Shown piece after piece: positions 43,011-53,370 of a stretch of DNA of 64,000 nucleotides. The stretch lies in NCBI GenBank assembly GCA_033283165.1, contig JAWMQL010000009.1:124001-188000 (forward strand). The letters are read 5' to 3'. This DNA is from JAWMQL01 sp033283165. Lineage in GTDB: Bacteria > Pseudomonadota > Gammaproteobacteria > Pseudomonadales > Halieaceae. A program made the position numbers and the translations under genes. Positions within the stretch are counted from its first letter, which is position 1, and every line of letters begins with the position of its first letter. Under the pieces are notes generated by a model. It did no database searches and was not told where the DNA came from. It saw only the letters and a list, made by a program, of their open reading frames with translations.

Positions 43011-43430
43011 TCAGTCGTCGAAGGGTGGCCGCTGACCGCTGCAAAGCACATCGGTTACCAGCTCGGTATCCATGTACTCTGTGAGGTTGAGCAACTTGCC
43101 GTCGCGGAATTCAAACAGGAAATGGTACTGGTTGTTATAGGTTTTGCCCGAGATATGCTCGCCCAGGCAGCTCGCTTCCACCGCCACTTTCTCGCCTTCG
43201 GCCACCATGTCCTGGACGGTAAAGGTCAATCCCCGGGGGAAGACGTCCATGATGCCGGCCACCGAGGCGGCGATACCGTCCTTGCCCGTGGTGCCCGATA
43301 TCAGCGTGTCGCCCATGGTGGTGACGGCGCCGTCGTCAGCGTAGGCGTTAACCACGTGTTCAACGTCGCCTTTGCTCAGCGCCTTGAAAAACGCCGTGAC
43401 CGACGCCTTGTTTTGCTCGGTGGTGCTCAT
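43011..43430 (-). CDS. SnoaL/NTF2-like small protein
   Basis: 139-residue cone-shaped (NTF2-like) fold: VTAFFKALSKGDVEHVVNAYADDGAV, TGKDGIAASVAGIMDVFPRGLTFTV, MVAEGEKVAVEASCLGEHISGK and NQYHFLFEFRDGKLLNLTEYMDTEL. Family members range from polyketide cyclases and steroid isomerases to binding proteins without catalysis; nothing decides here. Upstream of the DUF1214 gene and co-oriented; it diverges from the 2-hydroxyacid dehydrogenase with 89 bp between the starts. Confidence 0.85.
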   Translation of the reverse strand: MSTTEQNKASVTAFFKALSKGDVEHVVNAYADDGAVTTMGDTLISGTTGKDGIAASVAGIMDVFPRGLTFTVQDMVAEGEKVAVEASCLGEHISGKTYNNQYHFLFEFRDGKLLNLTEYMDTELVTDVLCSGQRPPFDD

Positions 43431-43519
43431 TCTTGCTACTCTCCGAAAAGGAGCCCGTAAGCATCCATCTTAGTGACCGGGCCGGGCCGCGCCAGCGGCA
43501 TGGTTCAGATATCTGTAAT

Positions 43520-44446
43520 ATGACGAATACTTTGATTGTGGCCGACAACCACGAAGCCCTGGCAGCGCCGATACAAGCGGCAGAGCTGCCCGACCTCGAG
43601 CTGCATTGCGCCGGCGATGCCGATGCCGCGAAGGCATATTGTGCCGCTGCAGAGGTCCTGTTCGGCGCCCCGGATCTACTCGTGCCGCTGCTGCCTCTTT
43701 GTCCCCGCTTGCGCTGGGTTCAGTCCACCTGGGCCGGGGTCACGCCGCTGGTGTCCACCGGGCGACGCGATTACCTGCTGACCGGGGTGAAAGGGATATT
43801 CGGGCCCCTGATGGCGGAGTACGTCATCGGCTGGCTGCTGGCCTTCGAGCGCCGCATTCTCGAACGCGCGGCGCACCGCAGCTGGGACGACAGTCCGGAC
43901 CCGGGGCTGGCCGGCCAGACCGTCGGCATCATGGGTACTGGCTCCATCGGCGCCCGGGTGGCCGAGAGCTGCCGCCACTTCGGCCTGCGCGTTCACGGGC
44001 TGAATTCCGATGGACGGGCGGTGCCCGGCTTTGCGCGGTGTTTCGCTCCTGCCGAGCGTATGGAATTTGCCCAGGGACTGGATTACCTGGTCGTCCTGTT
44101 GCCGCAGGTCGGCAGTACCAACGGTCTGGTCGACGCCGACCTGTTACAGCGCCTGCAACCCGGGGCGCTGCTGATCAACGGGGGTCGCGGCAACAGCATC
44201 GACCAGCAGGCGCTGCTGGCGGCGCTGGACTCTGGCCGCTTGCGGGCAGCGGTGCTCGATGTCCTGCCCGAGGAGCCCCTGCCGCCGGGCAGTCCCCTGT
44301 GGCAGGTGCCCAATTTGTATCTCACCTCACACACCGCGGCCCCTACGCATCCCGCGGCCGTGGTGGAGATATTCATCGACAACTACCGCCGGTTTGCTGC
44401 CGGACAGGCCCTGCGCAACCTGGTCGATTTCAACAAAGGTTACTGA
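43520..44446 (+). CDS. D-isomer-specific 2-hydroxyacid dehydrogenase (GhrA-like)
   Basis: 308 residues, ATG 43520; upstream extension to 43433 is unsupported. NAD(P)-binding motif QTVGIMGTGSIGARVAESC (about 135-155), catalytic Arg in NGGRGNSID, Glu/Asp region DVLPEEPLPPGSPLW, and catalytic His in LTSHTAAPTHP. The order fits glyoxylate/hydroxypyruvate reductase GhrA-type enzymes reducing short 2-oxoacids. Beside it, 35 bp downstream, an exported alpha/beta hydrolase; a functional link is not evident. Confidence 0.87.
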   Translation: MTNTLIVADNHEALAAPIQAAELPDLELHCAGDADAAKAYCAAAEVLFGAPDLLVPLLPLCPRLRWVQSTWAGVTPLVSTGRRDYLLTGVKGIFGPLMAEYVIGWLLAFERRILERAAHRSWDDSPDPGLAGQTVGIMGTGSIGARVAESCRHFGLRVHGLNSDGRAVPGFARCFAPAERMEFAQGLDYLVVLLPQVGSTNGLVDADLLQRLQPGALLINGGRGNSIDQQALLAALDSGRLRAAVLDVLPEEPLPPGSPLWQVPNLYLTSHTAAPTHPAAVVEIFIDNYRRFAAGQALRNLVDFNKGY

Positions 44447-44481
44447 CTCGACCGGACGGCACGGCGAAAGGAGCCCAGCCC

Positions 44482-45363
44482 ATGACCAATCTTCTCGCCA
44501 GGCTTATAGCCCCGATCATGCTGACCCTCGCACTGTCGGCGCAGGCAGGAGATCCGCAGCCGGATGCAAAGTACCCGCCGGCGGCTGCCGAGGTCGTGAT
44601 CGAGAGCCACGGCGCTCGCCTGCCCGGGCTGATGTACCTGGCCGACGGCCCCGGGCCCCATCCGACCGTGCTCCTGTTGCACGGCATCCCCGGTAACGAG
44701 CGCAACCTGGATATCGCCCAGGAATTGCGCCGGGCCGGCTTCAATACGCTGTTTTTCAGCTATCGCGGTGCCTGGGGCTCCGAGGGCGAGTACTCGGTGC
44801 CGCACCTGGCCGAGGATGCGCTGGCGGCACTGGCTTTCCTGCGTGAGGAGGGCAGGGCCGCCAGGCTGCGGGTCGATGCCGACCGGCTGGCCCTGCTGGG
44901 CCATTCCCTGGGCGGCTACACCGCGCTGGCTGCGGCCAGCCGGGACAGTGAATTACCCTGTGTGGCGACCATGGCGGCCGCCGACCTGTCAGTCTACGCT
45001 GACGGTATCCGCGCCGGGCGGCCCGAGGCGCTGGATTTTCTCGCCTACGCCGACAGCCTGTTCATGCTGCGCGGCCTGAGCGGGGACAGCATGCGCCGTG
45101 ACCTGCTGGATACGGCGCGGGAACAGCTGGACGTCAAGGGCTTCGGCCCGGCCCTGGCAGGGAAGTCGGTCCTGCTGGTCGCCGCCGCGAGCGATCAGGT
45201 GACGCCGCCGGCGCTGATGCACGAACCGGTGGTTGCAGCCTACCGGGGCGTGGACGGCCTGCGCTTGTCGTCGCATGTCCTGACCGGCGACCACTCCTTC
45301 TCCTGGTCGCGGCTGGAACTGACCCGGCTGATACGGGACTGGATGCTCGCGGAGTGCCGCTGA
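44482..45363 (+). CDS. Exported alpha/beta hydrolase
   Basis: 293 residues from ATG 44482 with a signal peptide (about 1-21, LARLIAPIMLTLALSAQAGD). Oxyanion region VLLLHGIPGNERN, nucleophile Ser in LALLGHSLGGYTALA, acid Asp in VAAASDQVTPPALM and terminal His in TGDHSFSWSR, the full catalytic triad. Resembles dienelactone hydrolase or S9 peptidase-like periplasmic hydrolases. An AAAGGAG site precedes the start. A longer reading through the dehydrogenase gene (from 43606) is the third frame of that gene and is rejected. Confidence 0.87.
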   Translation: MTNLLARLIAPIMLTLALSAQAGDPQPDAKYPPAAAEVVIESHGARLPGLMYLADGPGPHPTVLLLHGIPGNERNLDIAQELRRAGFNTLFFSYRGAWGSEGEYSVPHLAEDALAALAFLREEGRAARLRVDADRLALLGHSLGGYTALAAASRDSELPCVATMAAADLSVYADGIRAGRPEALDFLAYADSLFMLRGLSGDSMRRDLLDTAREQLDVKGFGPALAGKSVLLVAAASDQVTPPALMHEPVVAAYRGVDGLRLSSHVLTGDHSFSWSRLELTRLIRDWMLAECR

Positions 45364-45429
45364 GGCATATTCGTCGACCGGCGCGGAAGCGTCTAGACTG
45401 GGATAGTCTGCCATAAGGAGAATCTGGTC

Positions 45430-46170
45430 ATGGAAAACACACCACCATCCGTTCCAACCCCGGCGCCGCAGGTGAGCTCGGTGGCTACCGGGCGCGGCCT
45501 GTCCTGGCTGTCCGCGGGCTGGGAGCTGTTCATGAAGTCGCCGCTGATCTGGGTCGTCAATATCATCGTGGTCGCCGTCATTCTCATGGTGCTGGGCGCC
45601 ATTCCCCTGATCGGGGTGGCAGCGAATATACTCAGCCCGGTGTTCGGCGCTGGCCTGGTCATGGCCTGCCGTGACCAGGAGCTGGGTCGCGACCTGACCG
45701 TGCCCCAGGTGTTTGCCGGCTTCAGTTACCGCACCTCGTCCCTGATCGGGGCCGGCCTGTTGGGCCTGGGACTGTCGCTGGGCGTGGTGATCCTGCTGGC
45801 TGTGGTCGGCATGGTCCTGGGGGTGAGCGCGGAGATGTCGGATACCGCCGAGCAGGCCGGCCCGGTCCTCCTGCTGCTGATGCTGGTGGGCCTGGCCTTG
45901 TTCGTGCCCATCGCCATGGCCATGTGGTTTGCCCCGGCGCTGCTGGCGTTCAACGAGAACATGGGAGTGGTGGAATCCTTCAAGACCAGTTTCGCCGGGT
46001 GCATGGCCAATATCATGCCGTTCCTGGTGTACGGGCTGTTGCTGATGGTGGCGGGTTTCGTGGCGACCATCCCCCTGGGACTGGGCTGGCTGGTGCTGGC
46101 GCCGGTGATGGTGGCGGCGAACTACCAGGCGTACAAGGAAATCTTCGCCGGTGGGGAAACACCGGCCTGA
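45430..46170 (+). CDS. BPSS1780-family inner-membrane protein
   Basis: 246 residues with a short cytoplasmic N terminus (PPSVPTPAPQVSSVATGRGL) and about six hydrophobic segments: LIWVVNIIVVAVILMVLGAIP, IGAGLLGLGLSLGVVILLAVVG, VLLLLMLVGLALFVPIAMAM, FLVYGLLLMVAGFVATIPLG and others. The pattern GWELFMKSPLIW ... SPVFGAGLVMACRDQELGRDL ... AFNENMGVVESFKTSFAGCM is that of BPSS1780-type proteins, whose function is unknown. It stops 3 bp before the stop codon of recQ on the other strand, a tail-to-tail arrangement. Ribosome-binding site AAGGAGAATC just upstream. Confidence 0.84.
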   Translation: MENTPPSVPTPAPQVSSVATGRGLSWLSAGWELFMKSPLIWVVNIIVVAVILMVLGAIPLIGVAANILSPVFGAGLVMACRDQELGRDLTVPQVFAGFSYRTSSLIGAGLLGLGLSLGVVILLAVVGMVLGVSAEMSDTAEQAGPVLLLLMLVGLALFVPIAMAMWFAPALLAFNENMGVVESFKTSFAGCMANIMPFLVYGLLLMVAGFVATIPLGLGWLVLAPVMVAANYQAYKEIFAGGETPA

Positions 46171-46173
46171 GCG

Positions 46174-47982
<1,809 letters not shown>

Positions 47983-48026
47983 GGCGCGGCAGTATACCCC
48001 ACCTTCATTTCGGGAACTCGTAATTC

Positions 48027-48100
48027 GGGGACAGTTCACTTAATTCTGATCAGACCGTGCCAGACCTGTACAACATGCACGAATTAAGTGAACTGTCCCC
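48027..48100. repeat. Interspersed palindrome, copy 3 with compensatory change
   Basis: Arms GGGGACAGTTCACTTAATT (48027-48045) and AATTAAGTGAACTGTCCCC (48082-48100) around a 36-nt loop. Compared with the other copies the left arm has C for T at its 11th base and the right arm has G for A at the partner position, so base pairing is kept. The right flank GAAAT matches copy 2. It lies between recQ and the flavin monooxygenase gene. Confidence 0.92.
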
Positions 48101-48109
48101 GAAATGGGG

Positions 48110-49567
48110 TTACAGGCCGAAGGCTGCCCAGTCCGGTTCGTTCATCTCGGCCACGAAGCGCGAGTAATTCCAGGGCCAGCTGGCGGGAATGCCCTCGTCG
48201 TTGAGGTACCAGCTGTGACAGCCGCCGGTATACCAGATCGTCTTTTTGGCGGCCTCACCCCGCGCCTGTTCGAATTCATCCATGGCCTCCCGGCTGGGAC
48301 AGATTTCGCTCGCCTCGCCCTTGCGCAGGCGTTCCAGCAGCTGGTCAATGTAGTGCCACTGGTGCTCGGCGATATCGATCAGGGAAAAATTGCCCACCGG
48401 ACCATTGGGCCCGTTGAGCATGAACAGGTTGGGAAAGTCCGGCAGGGAGATGGCCAGGTAGGCCCTGGGGCTTTTTGCCCACAGGTCCTCGAGGTCGGCG
48501 CCATTGCGCCCGGTAATGTTCATGGGCCGCATGAACGTGTCGGCGTGGAAGCCGGTGGCCAGCGCAATGAGGTCCAGCTCGTGCAGTTCCCCGTCGGCGG
48601 TCAGGATGCCGGTCTCCTCCACCCGCGCGATAGGCTCGGTGACCAGGCGCGAATCCGGGTGTTGTATGGCCCGGTAGTAATCGGGGGAGAAAATCAGGCG
48701 TTTGCACAGGGCCTTGTGGTCGGGGCGCAATTGTTCCCGCAGCACCGGGTCGGTCACGCTTTGTTCGAGATTTTCCAGGCAGGCCTGGGCGAGGAACTGG
48801 CCTCCCGGCGAATCCGGGTCGACAATCGCCTGGGTGTAGCGTTCCACGGAGTCATTGTATTCCTCGACGTTCATCTCCCGCGCGAGAGCTTCCGGCTCGG
48901 CGCGGAACAGCGCCCGCTCCTGTTCCGTGTACGGCGCATTCTCGGTCGGCATGATCCACTGCGGCGTGCGCACATAGTGCTCCAGCAGGGCGGCGCGGCC
49001 GGCCAGTGCGGAAATGATCTGGACCCCGGTGGAACCCATGCCGATGACGCCGATGCGGCGTCCGTCCAGTGCCGCGCTGTGGTCCCAGCGCGCGCTGTGA
49101 AACAGGTCGCCGCGGAACCGGTCCAGGCCTTCGATATGCGGGTAGCGGGGCTTGTGCAGCACCCCGGTGGCGGCGATGAGCACGTCCGCGCTGTCCCGGT
49201 GACCGCTGGCGAACTCCAGCTGCCAGCGCCCGTCGCGGTAGTGGGCTGCGGTTGCCTCTTCGTTGAAACGGAGCAGCTTGTCGATACCGTACTTGCGGCA
49301 GGTGCGCTCAAAATAGTCCTGGATTTCCTGCCCCGGGGGAAAGTGCCGGGTCCAGTCCGGGTTGCGTTCGAAAGAATACGTGTAGTGGTGGGAGGGCACG
49401 TCGCAGGTCAGGCCCGGGTAGGTGTTCTCGCGCCAGGTGCCCCCGATGCGGTCCGCTTTCTCGTAAATGCGGATTTGCCGGTAGCCGCGTTCCTGAAGCT
49501 TGATGCCGGCCAGGATGCCCGCCATACCGGCGCCCAGCACGATGACTTCCAGATTACGTTCAGGCAT
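48110..49567 (-). CDS. Baeyer-Villiger-type flavin monooxygenase
   Basis: 485-residue NADPH-dependent FAD enzyme. FAD Rossmann motif GAGMAG (12-17), NADPH motif GMGSTG (176-181) and between them the Baeyer-Villiger fingerprint FxGxxxHxxxW(P/D), here FRGDLFHSARWD (151-162). ATG 49567 overlaps the Rieske gene stop (49560-49562), so it is the last gene of the KstD-like/Rieske/BVMO operon. Inserts oxygen next to ketones; a steroid-ring or side-chain ketone substrate is inferred from its operon, not from the sequence. The 3' end lies just left of the palindromic repeat. Confidence 0.93.
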   Translation of the reverse strand: MPERNLEVIVLGAGMAGILAGIKLQERGYRQIRIYEKADRIGGTWRENTYPGLTCDVPSHHYTYSFERNPDWTRHFPPGQEIQDYFERTCRKYGIDKLLRFNEEATAAHYRDGRWQLEFASGHRDSADVLIAATGVLHKPRYPHIEGLDRFRGDLFHSARWDHSAALDGRRIGVIGMGSTGVQIISALAGRAALLEHYVRTPQWIMPTENAPYTEQERALFRAEPEALAREMNVEEYNDSVERYTQAIVDPDSPGGQFLAQACLENLEQSVTDPVLREQLRPDHKALCKRLIFSPDYYRAIQHPDSRLVTEPIARVEETGILTADGELHELDLIALATGFHADTFMRPMNITGRNGADLEDLWAKSPRAYLAISLPDFPNLFMLNGPNGPVGNFSLIDIAEHQWHYIDQLLERLRKGEASEICPSREAMDEFEQARGEAAKKTIWYTGGCHSWYLNDEGIPASWPWNYSRFVAEMNEPDWAAFGL

Positions 49568-50621
49568 TTCTGGTCTCCGGGGCGGCTAGCGGCAGGTAGA
49601 ACTGCTCGTACCAGCGCCGCAGTTTGTTGACCGGACCGTCGCCATCACAGAGGATGGGGTCGGGCTGGTAGATCTTGTCCTTCCAGATTTCCACGTCCTG
49701 GCCGAAGGCGGCGTGGGCGGTCTTGGGATACATCTGCAGAAAATCGTCCGGTAGCGGCCTGTCGTCCAGGCTGGCCATGATAACCCCCGAGCAGAGATCG
49801 AGTTCCTCCTGGTTGACCGGCACGTGGTAGTTGACCCACCAGCTCCTGTAGCTGAGTTCCGGGCCGCGCATTTCAGTGTAGTAGTACATGATCGACGGAC
49901 CATGGTAGGTGGCGTCGCCCCAGGCGTCCGAGTCGGCGCTGACGCGGTCGTCGCGCACCGCCCCGAAGTCGAAATCCAGCCCGGGAGGGACGATCATCCG
50001 GTTGTGCGCCTCGGTCTTGACCCGCGATACCTGGGTCACCGTGCGCTCGCCGAAAGTGTTTTCGAAGGACTGCACCGTGCCGCCGTGGACGTGGGGGAAG
50101 TGGGCGATATCGACGATATTCTCGATCACGTCGCAAGCTTTGGCGCGAATACGTGAGCGATAGAACTGCCAGTCGCCCCAGCCCTCCGGGCCCCAGTCAT
50201 CGATATCGGGCAGGTAGTCTTCCGGGGGGTTGCCCTGGGGGTCGTACCACAGGGCGATAAAGCCACTCTTTTCCTGCACCGGCCAACCCTTCAGGGCGTT
50301 GATTGCCCGGGGCGGGATTTTTTTCGCGTAGGGAATATCCACGCACTGCCCGTCCGGGGCGAAGGTCCAGCCGTGAAAGGGGCAGGCGATATTGTCGCCC
50401 AGCAGGCGGCCACCGCCACTCGCCAGGTTGGCGCCCAGGTGCGGACAATGGGCGTCGAGTACCGCGACCCGGCCCGATTCGGCCCGGTAGATAACGAAAT
50501 CATGGTCGAAATAGTGCAGGGTTTTGACCTCGCCCGCGGCCAGTTCACTGGAAAACAGCAAAATATGCCAGCCCCGGGCATAGCTGCCCGGTTCGAGGTA
50601 GGCGTAGTGATGTTCAGGCAT
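49560..50621 (-). CDS. Rieske non-heme iron oxygenase (KshA/steroid-ring type)
   Basis: 353 residues from ATG 50621; a 9-residue extension to 50648 is less likely. Rieske cluster ligands Cys59-Pro-His61 and Cys80-Pro-Phe-His83; mononuclear iron His174 and His179 with Asp309 in FGQDVEIWKDKIYQPDP, and the bridging Asn-Asp region NIVDIAHFPHVHG. The motif order matches 3-ketosteroid-9alpha-hydroxylase oxygenase (KshA) and the cholesterol-desaturase-like Rieske group, though the identity of the substrate is not proven. No reductase (KshB) or ferredoxin is adjacent, so electrons must come from elsewhere. The start overlaps the KstD-like stop and the end overlaps the BVMO start, both by 8 nt. Confidence 0.9.
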   Translation of the reverse strand: MPEHHYAYLEPGSYARGWHILLFSSELAAGEVKTLHYFDHDFVIYRAESGRVAVLDAHCPHLGANLASGGGRLLGDNIACPFHGWTFAPDGQCVDIPYAKKIPPRAINALKGWPVQEKSGFIALWYDPQGNPPEDYLPDIDDWGPEGWGDWQFYRSRIRAKACDVIENIVDIAHFPHVHGGTVQSFENTFGERTVTQVSRVKTEAHNRMIVPPGLDFDFGAVRDDRVSADSDAWGDATYHGPSIMYYYTEMRGPELSYRSWWVNYHVPVNQEELDLCSGVIMASLDDRPLPDDFLQMYPKTAHAAFGQDVEIWKDKIYQPDPILCDGDGPVNKLRRWYEQFYLPLAAPETRNA

Positions 50622-52338
50622 CTGTTGAGCCCTCCCTGTGGTCGCCACTGATGGCGTGCTGTGCGGCGATATAGCCGAAAGTCATGGCCGAGGCGATGGT
50701 GGCGCCGGCCCCGGGATAGCTGTCGCCCATGACCGCGGCGCTGGTGTTCCCCGCGGCGTACAGACCCGGGATAGCCCGGCCCTGCTGGTCCAGCACCCGG
50801 GCATATTCGTCGCAGTCCAGGCCGCCCTTGGTATCGAGATCTCCCGGGTCGCAGCGAAAGGCGTAGAAGGGAGCCTGTTCCAGTGGTGCCAGCGAGGGGT
50901 TGGGCCTGACCCGCTGGTCGGCATAGTAACGGTCGTGCAGGCTGGCGCCGCGATCGAATTCGGGATCCTCACCGCGGCGCGCGTGTTCGTTGAAATCCTT
51001 TACGGTCTGTTCCAGTGCCGCGCCGTCGATAGCGATTTTCCGCGCCAGTTCCGCCAGGCTGTCGGCCCGGGTCAACAGGCCGCTCTCGAAATAACCCGGG
51101 GGTATCTTGCTGTCGTTGGCAACGCTGCCCGGTTTGATATGCCCCAGGGCGTACTTGCGCCGGTAGTTGGCGTCGAACACGAGGTAGCAGGGGATGGCTC
51201 CCTCGCCCCGCGCCTCACTGGCGTACTGGTCCTTGACCACGTCTTCGTAGGGCTGTGCCTCGTTGGTGAAACGCCTGCCCAGTCGATTGACCATGATAGA
51301 GCCGGGGTTGGACTTGCCCGAGATCAGTGCCAGCACCCTGCCGTCGGGAATGGTGTAGGAGGGCGACCACCAGGCACAGTCCATAAAATCCAGCCGTGCC
51401 CCCAGTTCGAGCCCCATGCTGATGCCATCGCCGGTGGCCCCCGGACTGGCGGCGGTCCAGTCCGATCCGGTGGGTGGATGCTGGTACTGGCGGCGCATCT
51501 CGGCGTTCTGGGAAAAACCGCCGGTGGCCAGCAGTACGCCCCGGCGCGCGCCTATGCGCAGGCTGCGTCCCTCGTATTCGACCACTGCACCGCCGACCCG
51601 CCCATCGCGGTGTATTAGCTCCCGCATGGGCGCATTCAGCCACACGGGAATATCCCGGTCCTGCAGGGAGCGCCGCAACTTGGCCACCAGGGCCGGCCCC
51701 AGAGTAAGTCGCCGGTCGGGCTGCCGTTTCAGGCGCGCCGGCAGGTCCAGCAGGTAGCGCAGGTACAGCTTCAGCACCAGCAGATAGCTGCCGGCGTTCA
51801 GTTTCTCCAGTTCACGGCCCTCGGGCACCGTGATGTTGAATGGCAGCAGCAGCCCGTCGTAGTGACCGTAGCGGATATGGGCGGCCTCGGAGCCCAGCGC
51901 CCTGAGGCTGATGACCCCCGGGTCCATGGAACGGCCGCCGGACTTGTAGCCCGGCACGGTCTCGTAGTAGTCCATGTAGCTCGGCAGGGGGCTGTAGTCC
52001 ACGTGACTGTGGGTCATCATGAAGCGAAGCATTTCCGGGGCCCGCTCCGCGAAAGCCTTCAGCCGCGCCTCGCTGACACTGCCGCCGATCAGGCCGCGCA
52101 GATACGCGTAGCCCTCCGCCACACTGTCCTCAAGTCCCCACTCCGGCAGGCGGTGGTTGCCGGGAATCCATGCCACGCCACCGGATTTGGCGGTGGTCCC
52201 GCCATACACCGGCTCTTTCTCGACCACCAGTACCGAGGCGCCCAGTTCCCCGGCGGTGATCGCCGCGGTCATGCCAGCGGCGCCGGCCCCCGCCACCAGC
52301 CAGTCCACTTCCTGGTCGAACCCGGCCTGCCCTGTCAT
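50614..52338 (-). CDS. FAD-dependent 3-ketosteroid delta1-dehydrogenase-like protein (KstD-like)
   Basis: 574-residue flavoprotein of the fumarate reductase/KstD superfamily. FAD Rossmann motif GAGAAG (17-22), YGGTTAKSGGVAW, GVLLATGGFSQNAEMRRQY, and the C-terminal AGNTSAAVMGDSYPGAGATIASAMTFG. The Tyr541 and Gly545 (SYPGAG) match the Tyr-x-x-x-Gly that holds the substrate C3 ketone in characterised KstD. Its neighbours, a KshA-like Rieske oxygenase and a Baeyer-Villiger monooxygenase, strengthen the steroid reading, but other FAD dehydrogenases share the fold. First gene of a minus-strand operon; the SDR at 52507 diverges from it. Confidence 0.88.
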   Translation of the reverse strand: MTGQAGFDQEVDWLVAGAGAAGMTAAITAGELGASVLVVEKEPVYGGTTAKSGGVAWIPGNHRLPEWGLEDSVAEGYAYLRGLIGGSVSEARLKAFAERAPEMLRFMMTHSHVDYSPLPSYMDYYETVPGYKSGGRSMDPGVISLRALGSEAAHIRYGHYDGLLLPFNITVPEGRELEKLNAGSYLLVLKLYLRYLLDLPARLKRQPDRRLTLGPALVAKLRRSLQDRDIPVWLNAPMRELIHRDGRVGGAVVEYEGRSLRIGARRGVLLATGGFSQNAEMRRQYQHPPTGSDWTAASPGATGDGISMGLELGARLDFMDCAWWSPSYTIPDGRVLALISGKSNPGSIMVNRLGRRFTNEAQPYEDVVKDQYASEARGEGAIPCYLVFDANYRRKYALGHIKPGSVANDSKIPPGYFESGLLTRADSLAELARKIAIDGAALEQTVKDFNEHARRGEDPEFDRGASLHDRYYADQRVRPNPSLAPLEQAPFYAFRCDPGDLDTKGGLDCDEYARVLDQQGRAIPGLYAAGNTSAAVMGDSYPGAGATIASAMTFGYIAAQHAISGDHREGSTDA

Positions 52339-52506
52339 CCTGTCATTTACCGCGTGTCGTTATTCTCATTCCCGGTCAGTGTGGCAGCGCCCCTCGACGC
52401 CCACCAGTGCCAGGGGCAAAAGCCCGCCTGCGGTTCAATAATGCGGCCCTGCCATTTGACCGCGGGCGGGTGGGGCCATACCGTGCAGTTTTCAGCGGAG
52501 AATGCC

Positions 52507-53340
52507 ATGCAGGCGCTACACGACAAGACGGCGGTGATCACGGGCGCGGGATCGGGTATCGGCGAGGGTATCGCAATGGCCTGTGCCGGCGCCGGGATGA
52601 ATGTGGTGATTGCCGACCTGGATCTGGCCGCTGCGGAGAAGGTGGCGGCGGACCTGGCCGCCCAGGGGACGAACACCCTGGCGGTGGCGGTGGATGTTTC
52701 CGATTTCGATGCGGTCTGCGCCCTGCGGGACCAGGCGGTGGCGCGCTTCGGTACCGTGCATCTGGTTTGCAACAATGCCGGGGTCTGGATCGGCGCCACC
52801 ATGGCCGAAGCGGATATCCGTGACTGGCAATACCTGATCAACGTCAACCTGTGGGGCGTGATCCACGGCGTGAAGGCGTTCCTGCCGCTGCTGCTGGAGC
52901 AGGGCGAAGGTCACATCGTGAATACCGCGTCCATGGGCGGGCTGATTTCCGGCCCCCCCGAGGGCCTGTACTGCACCACCAAGTTTGCCATCGTCGGCCT
53001 GTCCGAGTCCCTGCTGATGGAGGTCGCGGACAAGGGCGTGGGCGTATCGGTGCTGTGTCCCGGACTGGTGAATACCCAGCTGATCACCCGCTCCGCCGCG
53101 CAGCGGCCGGCCCGCTGGGATTCCGGCATCGACCACGGCCAACCGGCCCCGGACGTGGCCCAGGGTATCTCGCCGCTGGCGGTGGGTGAGCAGGTGGTCG
53201 ATGCGGTGCGTGAGGGGGGCTTCTACGTCATTACCCACGACGATTACCGCGATATCATCGCCATGCGCCACGAGGGTATTATCTCGGCCCTGGATGCCAG
53301 CGCCGCGCGCTATGGCTCCACCAGTGGCCGGTCGCGCTGA
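52507..53340 (+). CDS. Short-chain dehydrogenase/reductase
   Basis: 277 residues, ATG 52507 (a closer ATG at 52502 is out of frame). Glycine motif TGAGSGIGEGIA (about 12-23), ADLDLAAAEK suggesting NAD(H) preference by the Asp, CNNAG (about 89-93), catalytic Ser in NTASMGG and Tyr-x-x-x-Lys as YCTTK. An insert near residue 200 (TRSAAQRPARWDSGIDHGQPAPDVAQG) is typical of the hydroxysteroid-like SDR group. It is transcribed away from the KstD-like operon with 168 bp between starts and could share a divergent promoter, though no operator was identified. Confidence 0.88.
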   Translation: MQALHDKTAVITGAGSGIGEGIAMACAGAGMNVVIADLDLAAAEKVAADLAAQGTNTLAVAVDVSDFDAVCALRDQAVARFGTVHLVCNNAGVWIGATMAEADIRDWQYLINVNLWGVIHGVKAFLPLLLEQGEGHIVNTASMGGLISGPPEGLYCTTKFAIVGLSESLLMEVADKGVGVSVLCPGLVNTQLITRSAAQRPARWDSGIDHGQPAPDVAQGISPLAVGEQVVDAVREGGFYVITHDDYRDIIAMRHEGIISALDASAARYGSTSGRSR

Positions 53341-53370
53341 ACGTTTTTCTGTTAGCGGAGTAAGGATAAA

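Noticed and set aside
43606..45363. Apparent long fusion of the 2-hydroxyacid dehydrogenase region with the exported hydrolase
   Set aside because: The first part is the wrong frame of the dehydrogenase gene; a signal peptide with a ribosome-binding site at 44482 marks the real start.
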